Positions 8,733 through 16,539 of a stretch of DNA of 64,000 nucleotides are shown here, piece after piece. The notes below the pieces were generated by a model, which did not search any database, was not told the origin of the DNA, and saw nothing but the letters and a program-made list of their open reading frames with translations. Location of the stretch: the NCBI GenBank assembly GCA_964538355.1, contig CAZIFC010000006.1:48754-112753 (forward strand). Reading direction: 5' to 3'. Both the position numbers and the translations under genes were made by a program. Each line of letters begins with the position of its first letter. Positions within the stretch are counted from its first letter, which is position 1. The stretch is from Bilophila sp964538355 (GTDB taxonomy: Bacteria > Desulfobacterota > Desulfovibrionia > Desulfovibrionales > Desulfovibrionaceae).

Positions 8733-10124
8733 ATGCCTGAAGGCAAGTTTTGTAACAGACGGCCCATCAAGACCGAGGAAGAGCTGAAGGCTCTCCTCGG
8801 CGACAAGGGTGGGCAGCAGTACTATAAAGAAATGGAAACCCTGGAAGTGGACACGGTCGCCCTGTGGGAAACCCTGCAGAAGACCTGCAAGTCCCGCACG
8901 CTGACGTGGCTCGAAATCTGTGCCCACTGCGGTCTGTGCGCGAACAGCTGCTTCCTGTACATGGCGAACAACCGCGATCCCAAGCAGGTGCCGTCCTACA
9001 AGATCCAGTCTACGCTCGGTGAAATGATCCGCCGCAAGGGCCAGGTCGACACCCAGTTCATGATCAATGCCATGGAAGTGGCGTGGGCCAAGTGCACCTG
9101 CTGCAACCGCTGCGGAACCTACTGCCCGCACGGGATCGACATGGGCGTCATGTTCAGCTATCTGCGCGGCATCATGTACTCTCAGGGCTTTGTGCCGTGG
9201 GAACTCAAGATCGGCGCGGGCATGCACCGCGTGTATGGCGCACAGATGGACGTGACCACCGAAGACTGGGTGGACACCTGCGAATGGATGGCCGAAGAAA
9301 ACTCGGAAGAGTGGCCCGGCCTTGAAATTCCGGTGGATCAGGAAGACTGCGAAACCATGTACATCCTGAACGCCCGCGAACCCAAGCACTACCCTGAAGA
9401 CGTGGCGCAGGCCGCCATTCTCTTCCATGTTGCCGGGGAAAAGTGGACCGTTCCGTCCGAGGGCTGGGAAAATACCTCCCTGTCCATGTTCGCCGGAGAC
9501 TGGGAAGCGTGCGCCAACAACGTGAAGCGTATTTACGGTGCGGTTGATCGTTTGCGTCCCAAGCGCGTCGTCGGTACCGAATGCGGTCACGCCCACCGCG
9601 CAACCGTAGTCGAAGGCCCCTACTGGGCTGGCCGCGAAGACGGAAAGCCGCCGGTTCCGTTCCTGCACTATGTGGAATGGCTTGCCGAAGCCTTGCGCCT
9701 GGGCAAGATCAAGATCGACCCCGCGAAGCGTCTCAAGATGCCGGTTACCTTGCAGGACTCCTGCAACTATATCCGTAACCACGGCCTCTCCGAACACACG
9801 CGCTACATCATGAGCCACATCGCGGATGATTTCCGTGAAATGACCTGCAACCGCGAAGACAACTTCTGCTGCGGTGGCGGCGGCGGCTTCAACGGTATCG
9901 GCAAGTTCCGCCCGCAGCGCGACAAGGGCCTGTACATGAAGTTGCAGCAGATCCGCGAAACCGGTGCCAAGCTGGTCATTTCGCCCTGCCACAACTGCTG
10001 GGACGCCATCCGCGATATGATGGAAGTGTACAACGTGCATGACATCAAGTGGACCTTCCTCAAGCCCGTGATCATTGACATGATGATCGTTCCCGATCAT
10101 CTGAAGCCTCAGGATGACGAATAG
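8733..10124 (+). CDS. hmcF: Hmc complex cytoplasmic Fe-S subunit, HdrD-like
   Basis: 463 aa. Two N-terminal [4Fe-4S] sets (C63/66/69/73 and C121/124/127/131) are followed by two CCG-type cysteine domains (S-C-N-Y...; F-C-C-G-G-G-G-G; S-P-C-H-N-C-W), the pattern of heterodisulfide reductase subunit D and DsrK. It is predicted to be the cytoplasmic electron exit or entry of the complex. The ATG at 8733 is chosen because the GGAGG ribosome site lies inside the alternative TTG-started extension at 8721. In D. vulgaris, rrf1 and rrf2 regulator genes follow hmcF; here only a hairpin repeat and a terminator follow. Confidence 0.95.
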   Translation: MPEGKFCNRRPIKTEEELKALLGDKGGQQYYKEMETLEVDTVALWETLQKTCKSRTLTWLEICAHCGLCANSCFLYMANNRDPKQVPSYKIQSTLGEMIRRKGQVDTQFMINAMEVAWAKCTCCNRCGTYCPHGIDMGVMFSYLRGIMYSQGFVPWELKIGAGMHRVYGAQMDVTTEDWVDTCEWMAEENSEEWPGLEIPVDQEDCETMYILNAREPKHYPEDVAQAAILFHVAGEKWTVPSEGWENTSLSMFAGDWEACANNVKRIYGAVDRLRPKRVVGTECGHAHRATVVEGPYWAGREDGKPPVPFLHYVEWLAEALRLGKIKIDPAKRLKMPVTLQDSCNYIRNHGLSEHTRYIMSHIADDFREMTCNREDNFCCGGGGGFNGIGKFRPQRDKGLYMKLQQIRETGAKLVISPCHNCWDAIRDMMEVYNVHDIKWTFLKPVIIDMMIVPDHLKPQDDE

Positions 10125-10135
10125 GGAGCGTTGAA

Positions 10136-10225
10136 CGGGGGAGGGGAGAAGGCACCTTTCTGAAGAAAGGCTGCCCTCTCTCCTCCCCCGAACCCCCACC
10201 TCTCTCCCTCCAAAGACGTTTGGAC
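10136..10225 (+). repeat. 3'-end hairpin repeat, copy 2
   Basis: It starts 12 bases after the hmcF stop. A GGGGGAGG arm, ACCTTTCT-ga-AGAAAGG centre and TCCTCCCCC arm form the hairpin (about 10137-10189). A CGAACCCCCACC linker and a CCAAAGACGTTTGGAC tail follow. It has the same architecture and gene-relative orientation as copy 1. Confidence 0.85.
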
Positions 10226-10280
10226 GCGGACGCTGTTTTCGACCGTTTCGTTGGAACGGGCCGCGCGAAGTCTGATACAC

Positions 10281-10324
10281 GAGAAGTCCCGGATCGTATG
10301 ATCCGGGACTTCTCGCTTGTTTGG
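10281..10324 (+). terminator. Strong hairpin terminator after hmcF
   Basis: A perfect 14-bp stem (10281-10294 with 10301-10314, six-base loop) is followed by GCTTGTTT. It lies about 155 bases beyond hmcF, after repeat copy 2, in a 375-base region without genes. It probably ends hmc transcription. Confidence 0.8.
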
Positions 10325-10393
10325 GGAGGAAGAAAGAACACCGCGGAACTTCCCACAACACCTCTTCGCTGCCTTTCAAGGGAAAACCGGCGT

Positions 10394-10491
10394 GGGGCCC
10401 CCGCTCGTCAAAAGTCTTTGGAAGGGAAAGGGAGGGGCTTGGGGAGGGGAAGGGAGAACCTTTCTCCAGAAAGGTTTCCCTTCCCCTCCCC
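10394..10491 (-). repeat. 3'-end hairpin repeat, copy 3
   Basis: Read on the minus strand it starts nine bases after the alcohol dehydrogenase stop. A GGGGAGGGGAAGGGA arm, ACCTTTCT-gg-AGAAAGGT centre and matching C-rich arm form the hairpin (10441-10491). The CCAAAGACTTTTGAC tail lies near 10408-10422. It is inverted relative to copies 1 and 2 but again in the sense of the gene it follows. Confidence 0.85.
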
Positions 10492-10499
10492 AATACTCT

Positions 10500-11711
10500 T
10501 TACACCATCTTCTTCAGGGAGTTCCGGTAAATGCGCTCGATACGCTCCTGCGTGGCGGGCACGGGGGCAACGGAGAGGAGCAGGCCGAGCGATGGCGTGG
10601 TCTGGGCAAGTTCACAGAGCCGGGGAATGTCGCTTGCGGTGAATCCTTCGTCCTCGAGCTTCTGCGGCACACCGAGCGAGGCAAGCCAGCTCTCTACGCC
10701 GAGGGCGGCCTTGTGCGCCTCTTCGGGCGTGCCGGTGAGGCCGGGCACGATGGGGCGGAGCAGGCCGCACAAGGTTTCGGCACAGGCCGGATAGCACTCT
10801 TCGATGATAGCCGGAAGAATCATGCTGAGGCCAAGCCCGTGCGAAAGCTCCGGCTTGATGCCGCTGAGCGGATGCTCCAGAGCGTGCGTGAAGTGGAGCA
10901 GGCCGTTGTCAAAGGATGTCCCTGCGATCATGGCGGCATAGCACAGGCAGTAGCGGGCCTTGACGTCTTCGGGGTCGGCGGTGGCCCTGGGGAGGTGCTT
11001 TGCCACAAGCCGGATGGTTTCCTCGGCCAGCAGGACAGAAAGCGGGTTGGCTGTCGCGGCGGTGGCCGCTTCAATGACGTGGTTCACGGCATCGATGGAG
11101 ACATAGCGTGTCTGCTTCGGGGAGAGCTTGGTCATCAGCCCCGGATCGTCGATGGAATACAGCGGATAGAGGCAATCGTAGGCAATGGCGGGCTTGTAGT
11201 TGAGCCTTGTGATGCTTGCCACGGCAAAACGGTTGACCTCGCTGCCGGTCCCGTGGGTCAGGTTGATGACGACGATGGGCACGGCTCTGGTGGGGGCAAA
11301 GGCAAAGGTATAGATCGCTTCCGCCGTCACGTCCGGATTGGCAAGCAGGATAGCCGCGCTCTTGCCCGCATCAATAGGGCTGCCTCCGCCGATGCACAGC
11401 ACGGCCTGCGCGTTGTTGGCCTTCCCGAGCGCAGCGGCCTCGTCAATGGCGTCCGTCGTAGGGTTGGGGGTTACCTTGTCATACAACACCGTGCGGACGC
11501 CGTGCCTGGTGCAGGCCGCCGTCACATGATCCCAGGCCCCGGTAAGCTTGTAGGAGCGTCCGCCGGTCACGCAGAGCAGCGAATCTATGCCCCGGGCCTT
11601 CAGCTCGCCGATGATGCCGTCTATCTTGGCGATGGCTCCCACGCCGAGGTATGTAGTTGTCTTAGTACGGATTTCCTTGACGTCGCACTCATTGAAACGG
11701 TCATCCCACAT
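10500..11711 (-). CDS. Iron-containing (group III) alcohol dehydrogenase
   Basis: 403 aa, usual length. The NAD-binding GGGSPIDAGK motif (residues about 97-106) is present. The metal-site region includes H-x-x-x-H in D-A-V-N-H-V-I-E, plus F-T-H-A-L-E-H and L-S-H-G-L-G. The family reduces aldehydes or oxidises alcohols such as ethanol, butanol, lactaldehyde or, in Bilophila, sulfoacetaldehyde; the substrate is undetermined here. An AAAGGAG ribosome site and a near-consensus promoter lie upstream, so it is its own unit. It lies directly downstream of, and in the same direction as, the double-cubane reductase pair. Confidence 0.93.
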   Translation of the reverse strand: MWDDRFNECDVKEIRTKTTTYLGVGAIAKIDGIIGELKARGIDSLLCVTGGRSYKLTGAWDHVTAACTRHGVRTVLYDKVTPNPTTDAIDEAAALGKANNAQAVLCIGGGSPIDAGKSAAILLANPDVTAEAIYTFAFAPTRAVPIVVINLTHGTGSEVNRFAVASITRLNYKPAIAYDCLYPLYSIDDPGLMTKLSPKQTRYVSIDAVNHVIEAATAATANPLSVLLAEETIRLVAKHLPRATADPEDVKARYCLCYAAMIAGTSFDNGLLHFTHALEHPLSGIKPELSHGLGLSMILPAIIEECYPACAETLCGLLRPIVPGLTGTPEEAHKAALGVESWLASLGVPQKLEDEGFTASDIPRLCELAQTTPSLGLLLSVAPVPATQERIERIYRNSLKKMV

Positions 11712-11774
11712 GAGAGGCTCCTTTGGGGAACGGTATATTTAATTGAGTACACAAACAAATTGTTCTTTTATTCA

Positions 11775-11803
11775 CTAATAGTGACGAAAGCGGGGGCTGT
11801 CAA
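11775..11803 (-). promoter_or_regulatory. Sigma-70 promoter for the alcohol dehydrogenase
   Basis: Minus strand TTGACA (11798-11803), 17-base spacer, TATTAG (11775-11780), about 60 bases before the start codon. The -35 is a perfect match and the -10 matches four of six. Confidence 0.8.
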
Positions 11804-11928
11804 GTGAAAAAAAATACAAATAAGGAAAAAAGATGGTCAAAACAGTCTGTTATACCCAATTCGTGAAGAAGGAGGCAGAGATGGGAAGCGGCATCGTGCA
11901 CAACTGGCGGGAAGGGAACAGGGCAACA

Positions 11929-11966
11929 AGAAAGCCGCCCCTTGCCTGATGGAAAGGAGCGGCCTT
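11929..11966 (-). terminator. Terminator after the double-cubane protein gene
   Basis: Minus-strand hairpin AAGGCCGCTCCTT ... AAGGGGCGGCTT followed by TCTTGTTG, about 50 bases beyond the stop. It separates the reductase pair from the dehydrogenase unit. The remaining 11804-11928 shows nothing recognisable. Confidence 0.6.
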
Positions 11967-12016
11967 GTGCCCACGGCGTGAGGTGCTGCACGCTACGGGC
12001 GTGGAGGGGGAAGCGT

Positions 12017-13144
12017 TCAGCTCAGCATTTCGAGAAAGGCTTCAATGCGGACCTTGAGCTGCTCGGTATCCGTCTGTGAGTAGTCGGTAACGATCTGGAG
12101 ATAGGGGAGATGCAGGTCTTCGCGCACGAATTTTTTTACGGCCCACGCCTCCACATCATAGGTCTGGCAGCCCTGCCAGGTGAGGTCGACCACGGCGTCC
12201 ACGGAAAATTCCGCGGCAAGCTCCCGCAGCGTTGAATACCGGTTGGGGTTGGGGGACATGACGGAGCAGGGCGTATCAAGATACCGTGCCGCCAGCTCGG
12301 AGAGCGGATCTCCCTCTTCGTTCGGCATGAGCCGGACTTTTTTGTAGCAGGTGCAGTTGTCAATACAGACGATGTGCGCTCCGCATTCTTCGAGAAGCTG
12401 GACGACCTTGTGCGAGCCAAGCCCGGCGGGGACGCCGGTGAGCAGGATGCGTGGCCCGCCGGATGCCTTCGGTTCCGCCGTTTCAAGCTCCGCCGCGATG
12501 TCCTGAAGCAGGCTGATGGCCTGTTCGTAGTCAGGCATAAAGGACGCCCGAAAACAGATATCGAGGAGATCCATGCCGCTCAGGGGAGAGGGGTTGCGCT
12601 TGGCAAGGTCGAGCACGTTCTTGAGCGCGCGGCGGAGGCGGTTGGACAGCCGGATGGCGTCACGAAGTTTTTCGGCAGTGATGGAAACGCCGAAATCCTG
12701 CTCGAAGCGTTCGGCAAGCCGGACAAACTGCTTTTGCCAGTAGGCTTTTGCATCAGCGTCCTGAATCTGGGGGAGCTGGAGCAGCATGAGGGGCTTGTAT
12801 GCTGCCAGCAGTTCATACATCTTTTTTTTGCCGTCGCAGGTGGTGTCGGCAACCACAATGTCGGAAGCCGCAAGGTACGGGCAGCTGTCCTGAAGGGCAA
12901 ACCCGAAACTGCTTTTGATCAGCGGGCACAGGGAGCGGGGCAGCATGGTTTCTGCTGCGGGAATGGAATCGTTTTTCGTACCGCAGAGGGACACGGGGAT
13001 GGCGTCGGCGGCGAGGGCGATCTCCAGCGGCGAATAGATGCAATATTGCCCCACAACCTTTTTTCCCTGCGCCTTGGCCTCCTGAAGGGCCAGAACATTA
13101 CGGCTGGTGATATCCCGAAAGCGTTCGAGGCTTGCGTAAGACAT
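12017..13144 (-). CDS. Double-cubane-cluster protein (YjiM / 2-hydroxyacyl-CoA dehydratase D family)
   Basis: 375 aa. It matches the YjiM/HgdB-type fold: G-x-Y-C at residue 35, R-S-L-C-P-L-I-K-S-S at 70-79, C88 in S-C-P-Y, T-T-C-D-G-K-K-K-M-Y-E at 101-111, and a C-terminal half with C326 in Q-G-C-Q-T-Y. This motif set is that of proteins carrying a double-cubane [Fe8S9] cluster or, in dehydratases, a [4Fe-4S] cluster. It works with the ATP-driven activase encoded 28 bases upstream. True dehydratases need a second subunit, and none is encoded here, so a YjiM/DCCP-like reductase of small molecules is more likely than a hydroxyacyl-CoA dehydratase. The substrate is unknown. Confidence 0.85.
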   Translation of the reverse strand: MSYASLERFRDITSRNVLALQEAKAQGKKVVGQYCIYSPLEIALAADAIPVSLCGTKNDSIPAAETMLPRSLCPLIKSSFGFALQDSCPYLAASDIVVADTTCDGKKKMYELLAAYKPLMLLQLPQIQDADAKAYWQKQFVRLAERFEQDFGVSITAEKLRDAIRLSNRLRRALKNVLDLAKRNPSPLSGMDLLDICFRASFMPDYEQAISLLQDIAAELETAEPKASGGPRILLTGVPAGLGSHKVVQLLEECGAHIVCIDNCTCYKKVRLMPNEEGDPLSELAARYLDTPCSVMSPNPNRYSTLRELAAEFSVDAVVDLTWQGCQTYDVEAWAVKKFVREDLHLPYLQIVTDYSQTDTEQLKVRIEAFLEMLS

Positions 13145-13171
13145 GGCGATTCTCCTGTGAATAGCGGAAGG

Positions 13172-13933
13172 TTAGAGCCTGGCTGCGATGAGGGCAGCTC
13201 CCAGGGCACCGACGGTCTGGGGGGATTCCGGGACGTTGACGGCAACGCCCAGCTCGTCGGCAAGCAGATGGCTGAAGGCGGGGCTTGTCGCCAGGCCGCC
13301 CGTGAAGGTGCATTCGCCGCGCATGGGAATGCGGGCGGCAAGGCCCCGCATCCGGCGGGCTATGGAACGGAAAACCCCTGCCGCAATGTCTTCGGGAGGC
13401 GTCCCCTGTGCGAGCAGGCCGATGATTTCCGTTTCCGCGAATACGGCGCACATGCTGGAAATGAGCGCGGGCTTGCCGTGGGCCGCAGCGGTCCCCAGCT
13501 GGTCAAGATCCATACCGAGGATGCCCGACAGCACCTGCAAAAAACGTCCTGTACCGGCGGCGCACTTGTCGTTCATCATGAAATCGAGCACCGAACCGTC
13601 AGCGTCCGTGCTGATGACCTTGCTGTCTTGCCCGCCTATATCCAGCACGATGCCGGTAGACGGAAAGAGATGAACGGCTCCTCGCGCATGGCAGGTGATT
13701 TCCGTGACCACCTTGTCGGCAAAAGGCAGGGAAACGCGTCCGTATCCCGTGCCGACGATACGGGAGGGCGTGCTCCCCGCCTGAGCGCAGGCTGCGGAGA
13801 GAGCCTTTTCCCCGGCTTCGCGGGCATTCCATCCCGTGGGCAGAACCGCTTTTCCCAGTATGCGGCGCGACCGGGGATCGAAAACAACCGCCTTTGCCGC
13901 GACGGAGCCGACGTCAACACCGGCAACGGTCAT
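13172..13933 (-). CDS. ATP-dependent activase/reductase of the HgdC/YjiL family
   Basis: 253 aa. The ASKHA ATPase fold shows the N-terminal phosphate motif G-V-D-V-G-S (residues 5-10) and the second motif L-D-I-G-G-Q-D-S-K. The bridging [4Fe-4S] ligands are C81 (T-C-H-A) and C124 (N-D-K-C-A-A-G-T-G), one pair per homodimer. The family hydrolyses ATP to push one low-potential electron to its partner. The start at 13933 is set by the AGGAGG site; the frame is open further upstream. It is followed by the double-cubane protein gene, forming a two-gene operon. Confidence 0.92.
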   Translation of the reverse strand: MTVAGVDVGSVAAKAVVFDPRSRRILGKAVLPTGWNAREAGEKALSAACAQAGSTPSRIVGTGYGRVSLPFADKVVTEITCHARGAVHLFPSTGIVLDIGGQDSKVISTDADGSVLDFMMNDKCAAGTGRFLQVLSGILGMDLDQLGTAAAHGKPALISSMCAVFAETEIIGLLAQGTPPEDIAAGVFRSIARRMRGLAARIPMRGECTFTGGLATSPAFSHLLADELGVAVNVPESPQTVGALGAALIAARL

Positions 13934-14022
13934 GTGTCCTCCTTGGCTGTCTTGTGTCATCGGGGGCCGCGAGAAGCTCTCGGCTGATGGCGGGGAGCGC
14001 GGCGCGGGCCAATAAAGCGCAC

Positions 14023-14049
14023 AAAAAAACCCGCATGAAACCATACGGG
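14023..14049 (-). terminator. Rho-independent terminator on the minus strand
   Basis: Minus strand CCCGTATG-gttt-CATGCGGG followed by seven T. It ends a transcript arriving from higher coordinates, not the activase gene, which starts about 90 bases further on. It is about 440 bases past the ndk stop, so it either closes a long ndk 3' region or an independent RNA. Confidence 0.75.
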
Positions 14050-14250
14050 AGAAGCGGTGGAGGAGTCGCCGTCAGAAAGAACAGGCGGAACGATCAGGGA
14101 TTGCGATCAGGGGCCGCCAGCAATGACGGGGACATCCAGTCCCACCGCGGGCGGGGTCAGGTCATGCCTGAGCCTGGAAACAGGCGGGGAAGCGTTGCAA
14201 TCGCGTTTTTCATCAGCAACCGTTTTGATTCTGTTGGAAGCGTTGAAGAT
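14023..14250 (-). ncRNA. Candidate structured small RNA (about 220 nt, possibly 6S-like)
   Basis: On the minus strand a promoter-like TTGCTT (14279-14284), 16-base spacer, TATGTT (14257-14262) precedes a gene-free stretch ending in the terminator at 14023-14049. Inside it, nested pairings can be drawn: GATTGC with GCAATC, CCGCC with GGCGG, ATGAC with GTCAT and GGGAC with GTCCC, giving a rod with internal loops. Size and shape are compatible with 6S RNA, but this is inference from hand folding. The rest of the 13934-14487 gap (14285-14487) shows no gene. Confidence 0.3.
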
Positions 14251-14487
14251 AGCTTTAACATAACGGCATTTGAAGAAAAAGCAAGGGAAGAAGGCGTGCC
14301 GGAAGAACGCGCCGGAAGAGGAAGAGCGGGCGTTGGGTTTGATATGGCAGGCGCGGGATCATCGTGCTGTGCGGCTCCCCGCCCTGCGGAGCGGCCTGAC
14401 GCGGCTTGGAACACCGCACCGCGACCGTGATAAGGCCATAAAACAGGCCGGGAACCCCCGATCTGCCTGTCCGGGAAACGCCATAGC

Positions 14488-14907
14488 TTATGAAAGGATT
14501 TCAAAGGCGTTGAAAAAGTAGCCTATTTCATAGGCCGCCGTATCCGGAGCGTCCGAACCGTGTACGGAGTTGGCTTGCAGATCCACGGCGTACAGCTTGC
14601 GGAGCGTTCCCTCCGCGGCCTTTTCCGGGTTGGTGGAACCCATCAGCTCGCGATAGCGGTGGATGGCGTTTTCGGCTTCCAGTACCGCGCACACCACAGG
14701 CCCGGAACTCATGTATTCCGTCAAGCTGGCAAAAAAGGGACGCTCGCGGTGCACGGCGTAAAACCCCTCGGCCTGCGCCCTGGTCATGTGCAGCATCTTC
14801 AGGGCAACGATCCGAAGCCCCGCCTTTTGAATCCTGGACAGGATGTCTCCGACAAGGTGCCGTTGCACCGCATCAGGCTTGATCAATGAAAGCGTACGTT
14901 CCTTCAT
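14488..14907 (-). CDS. ndk: Nucleoside diphosphate kinase
   Basis: 139 aa, the usual length. It transfers the gamma phosphate between nucleoside triphosphates and diphosphates. It begins E-R-T-L-S-L-I-K-P-D-A-V, and the active-site histidine lies in N-S-V-H-G-S-D. The start at 14907 has a GGAGG site; an 18-residue upstream extension in frame has no family support. It is a single gene between tRNA-Thr and the candidate RNA. Confidence 0.96.
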   Translation of the reverse strand: MKERTLSLIKPDAVQRHLVGDILSRIQKAGLRIVALKMLHMTRAQAEGFYAVHRERPFFASLTEYMSSGPVVCAVLEAENAIHRYRELMGSTNPEKAAEGTLRKLYAVDLQANSVHGSDAPDTAAYEIGYFFNAFEILS

Positions 14908-15036
14908 GGGGCCTCCAGTCTGCATGGAGCCTGTTTGTCCAGGCCGTTCAACGTGAGCCATAGAATCCCATAAAGTTCCTTTGATCTCTATGAAAATGTT
15001 TTGCCGCTCCCCGTTGGGCTGGAGGGGAGGGTATGA

Positions 15037-15072
15037 AAAAAGCCCTCACGGTTGTTCACCGTAAGGGCTTTG
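15037..15072 (-). terminator. Terminator after tRNA-Thr
   Basis: Stem AAAGCCCT-t-ACGGT / ACCGT-g-AGGGCTTT with a T run on the minus strand, starting seven bases past the tRNA 3' end. The stem is nearly symmetric, so it may also work on the plus strand. Confidence 0.8.
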
Positions 15073-15078
15073 ATTTCG

Positions 15079-15154
<76 letters not shown>

Positions 15155-15204
15155 GTTTTGTTTTTGTCTAGAGCTTTCCGCTGTCGACGAAGAAGCTTTT
15201 AGCG

Positions 15205-16047
15205 TTATACGGCGTCCGCGTCAAGCTTTTTTTCAATATTTTTTTCAACCGGGCAAAGTCCGCGTTCGCTGCTACGGATAAAAGCAATAAAATCCATCAT
15301 CTGAGGCATATTGCCGTAGTCTTTTTCCAGTTGGATCAACGCTTCGGAACGGGGCATTTCGCTGCGCCAGATCAACCGGAAAGCCTGCTTGAAGGCGGAA
15401 ATGACCTCACGGCCCGCTTCGGCCCGGCGCAGGCCCACGAGGTTGGGACCATGCACCAGCGCACGGCTCCCCGCAGCCAGCATCCACGGCGGCAGATCCT
15501 GCGCGACGCCGGTCATGCCTCCGACAAAGGCGTGGGTGCCGATATGCCCGAACTGGTGCACAGCGGACAGACCGCCGATAATGGCAAAGTCGTCCACCCG
15601 GACATGCCCGCCAAGGGTGGCTCCATTGGACATGACAATATCGTTGCCGACAACGCAATCGTGGGCGATATGCGCGTAGGCCATGATCAGGTTGCGGTTG
15701 CCGACGCGGGTAACGCCGCCGCCGCCCTGCGTGCCCCTGTGGAGCGTGGAAAACTCGCGGATACGGTTTCCGTCACCGATTTCCAGCCAGGTCACTTCAC
15801 CCTGAAACTTGAGATCCTGCGGTTCGCCGCCAATCAGCGCATGGGAGTGGATGTGGTTGCCCATACCCATTCTGGTGTAGTTCTTGATGACAGCGTGAGC
15901 GTCGATACGGCAGCGATCGCCGATGACGACATGCTCCTCAATAACCGCATACGGCCCGACTTCCACATCCGTACCGATCCGTGCGCCGGGATGAATGATG
16001 GCAGTGGGGTGGATGCCCTGCGACGGAGCGGTGTTGCAGCAAGCCAT
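15205..16047 (-). CDS. lpxA: UDP-N-acetylglucosamine O-acyltransferase
   Basis: 280 aa. First enzyme of lipid A synthesis, transferring an R-3-hydroxyacyl chain from ACP to UDP-GlcNAc. The left-handed beta helix shows many [IV]-G-x-x hexapeptides (for example H-P-T-A-I-I-H-P-G-A-R-I-G-T). The catalytic histidine is H126 in A-H-I-A-H-D-C. The start overlaps the fabZ stop by one base (TAATG), so the two are translationally coupled. Confidence 0.96.
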   Translation of the reverse strand: MACCNTAPSQGIHPTAIIHPGARIGTDVEVGPYAVIEEHVVIGDRCRIDAHAVIKNYTRMGMGNHIHSHALIGGEPQDLKFQGEVTWLEIGDGNRIREFSTLHRGTQGGGGVTRVGNRNLIMAYAHIAHDCVVGNDIVMSNGATLGGHVRVDDFAIIGGLSAVHQFGHIGTHAFVGGMTGVAQDLPPWMLAAGSRALVHGPNLVGLRRAEAGREVISAFKQAFRLIWRSEMPRSEALIQLEKDYGNMPQMMDFIAFIRSSERGLCPVEKNIEKKLDADAV

Positions 16048-16508
16048 TATACGTCCCCTCGGTCGGTTACGGCCGCAGTAAGCTCGGCTTCGGCAGCCAG
16101 AACGCCATCCACATAGGCTCTGCCTTCCATCTTCCACAGCTTCAGCTTGTGGCGGATAAGGCGGCACTCGAGATCCAGCCGGTCACCGGGGAAGACAGGG
16201 CGGCGGAAGCGGACTTTCTCGATTCCGGAGAAGAGAAACAGCTTGCCGGAGGTTTCGGACGGATCGAATCCATGCAAGACCAGCAGGCCGCCAGCCTGAG
16301 CCAAGGCTTCGATAATGAGCACGCCGGGCATGACCGGCACGCCGGGGAAGTGCCCCTGAAAGAACGGCTCGTTGAAGCTGACGCACTTGTGGGCCTTGAT
16401 GTAGTCCCCGGTCACAATCTCGTTGACCCGGTCTACAAGGAGGAAGGGGTAGCGGTGGGGAAGAAGATCCAGAATCTTGCGGATATCAAGCGAATTGAGC
16501 TGATCCAT
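16047..16508 (-). CDS. fabZ: 3-hydroxyacyl-ACP dehydratase FabZ
   Basis: 153 aa. It dehydrates 3-hydroxyacyl-ACP in fatty acid elongation and competes with LpxA for the same substrate. Catalytic H53 lies in G-H-F-P-G-x-P-V-M-P-G and E67 in L-I-I-E-A-L-A-Q. It lies between lpxD and lpxA, the standard order. Confidence 0.96.
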   Translation of the reverse strand: MDQLNSLDIRKILDLLPHRYPFLLVDRVNEIVTGDYIKAHKCVSFNEPFFQGHFPGVPVMPGVLIIEALAQAGGLLVLHGFDPSETSGKLFLFSGIEKVRFRRPVFPGDRLDLECRLIRHKLKLWKMEGRAYVDGVLAAEAELTAAVTDRGDV

Positions 16509-16539
16509 GCGGTGTGTTCCTTGAAGGCTTTAGGTGCAG

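Noticed and set aside
10317..11807. A 496-codon plus-strand frame opposite the alcohol dehydrogenase
   Set aside because: The minus-strand enzyme has the full motif set and a ribosome site; the plus frame has neither.
12017..13144. Calling the large reductase protein a 2-hydroxyacyl-CoA dehydratase subunit
   Set aside because: Its motifs fit the single-subunit YjiM/DCCP group better and no second dehydratase subunit is encoded next to it.
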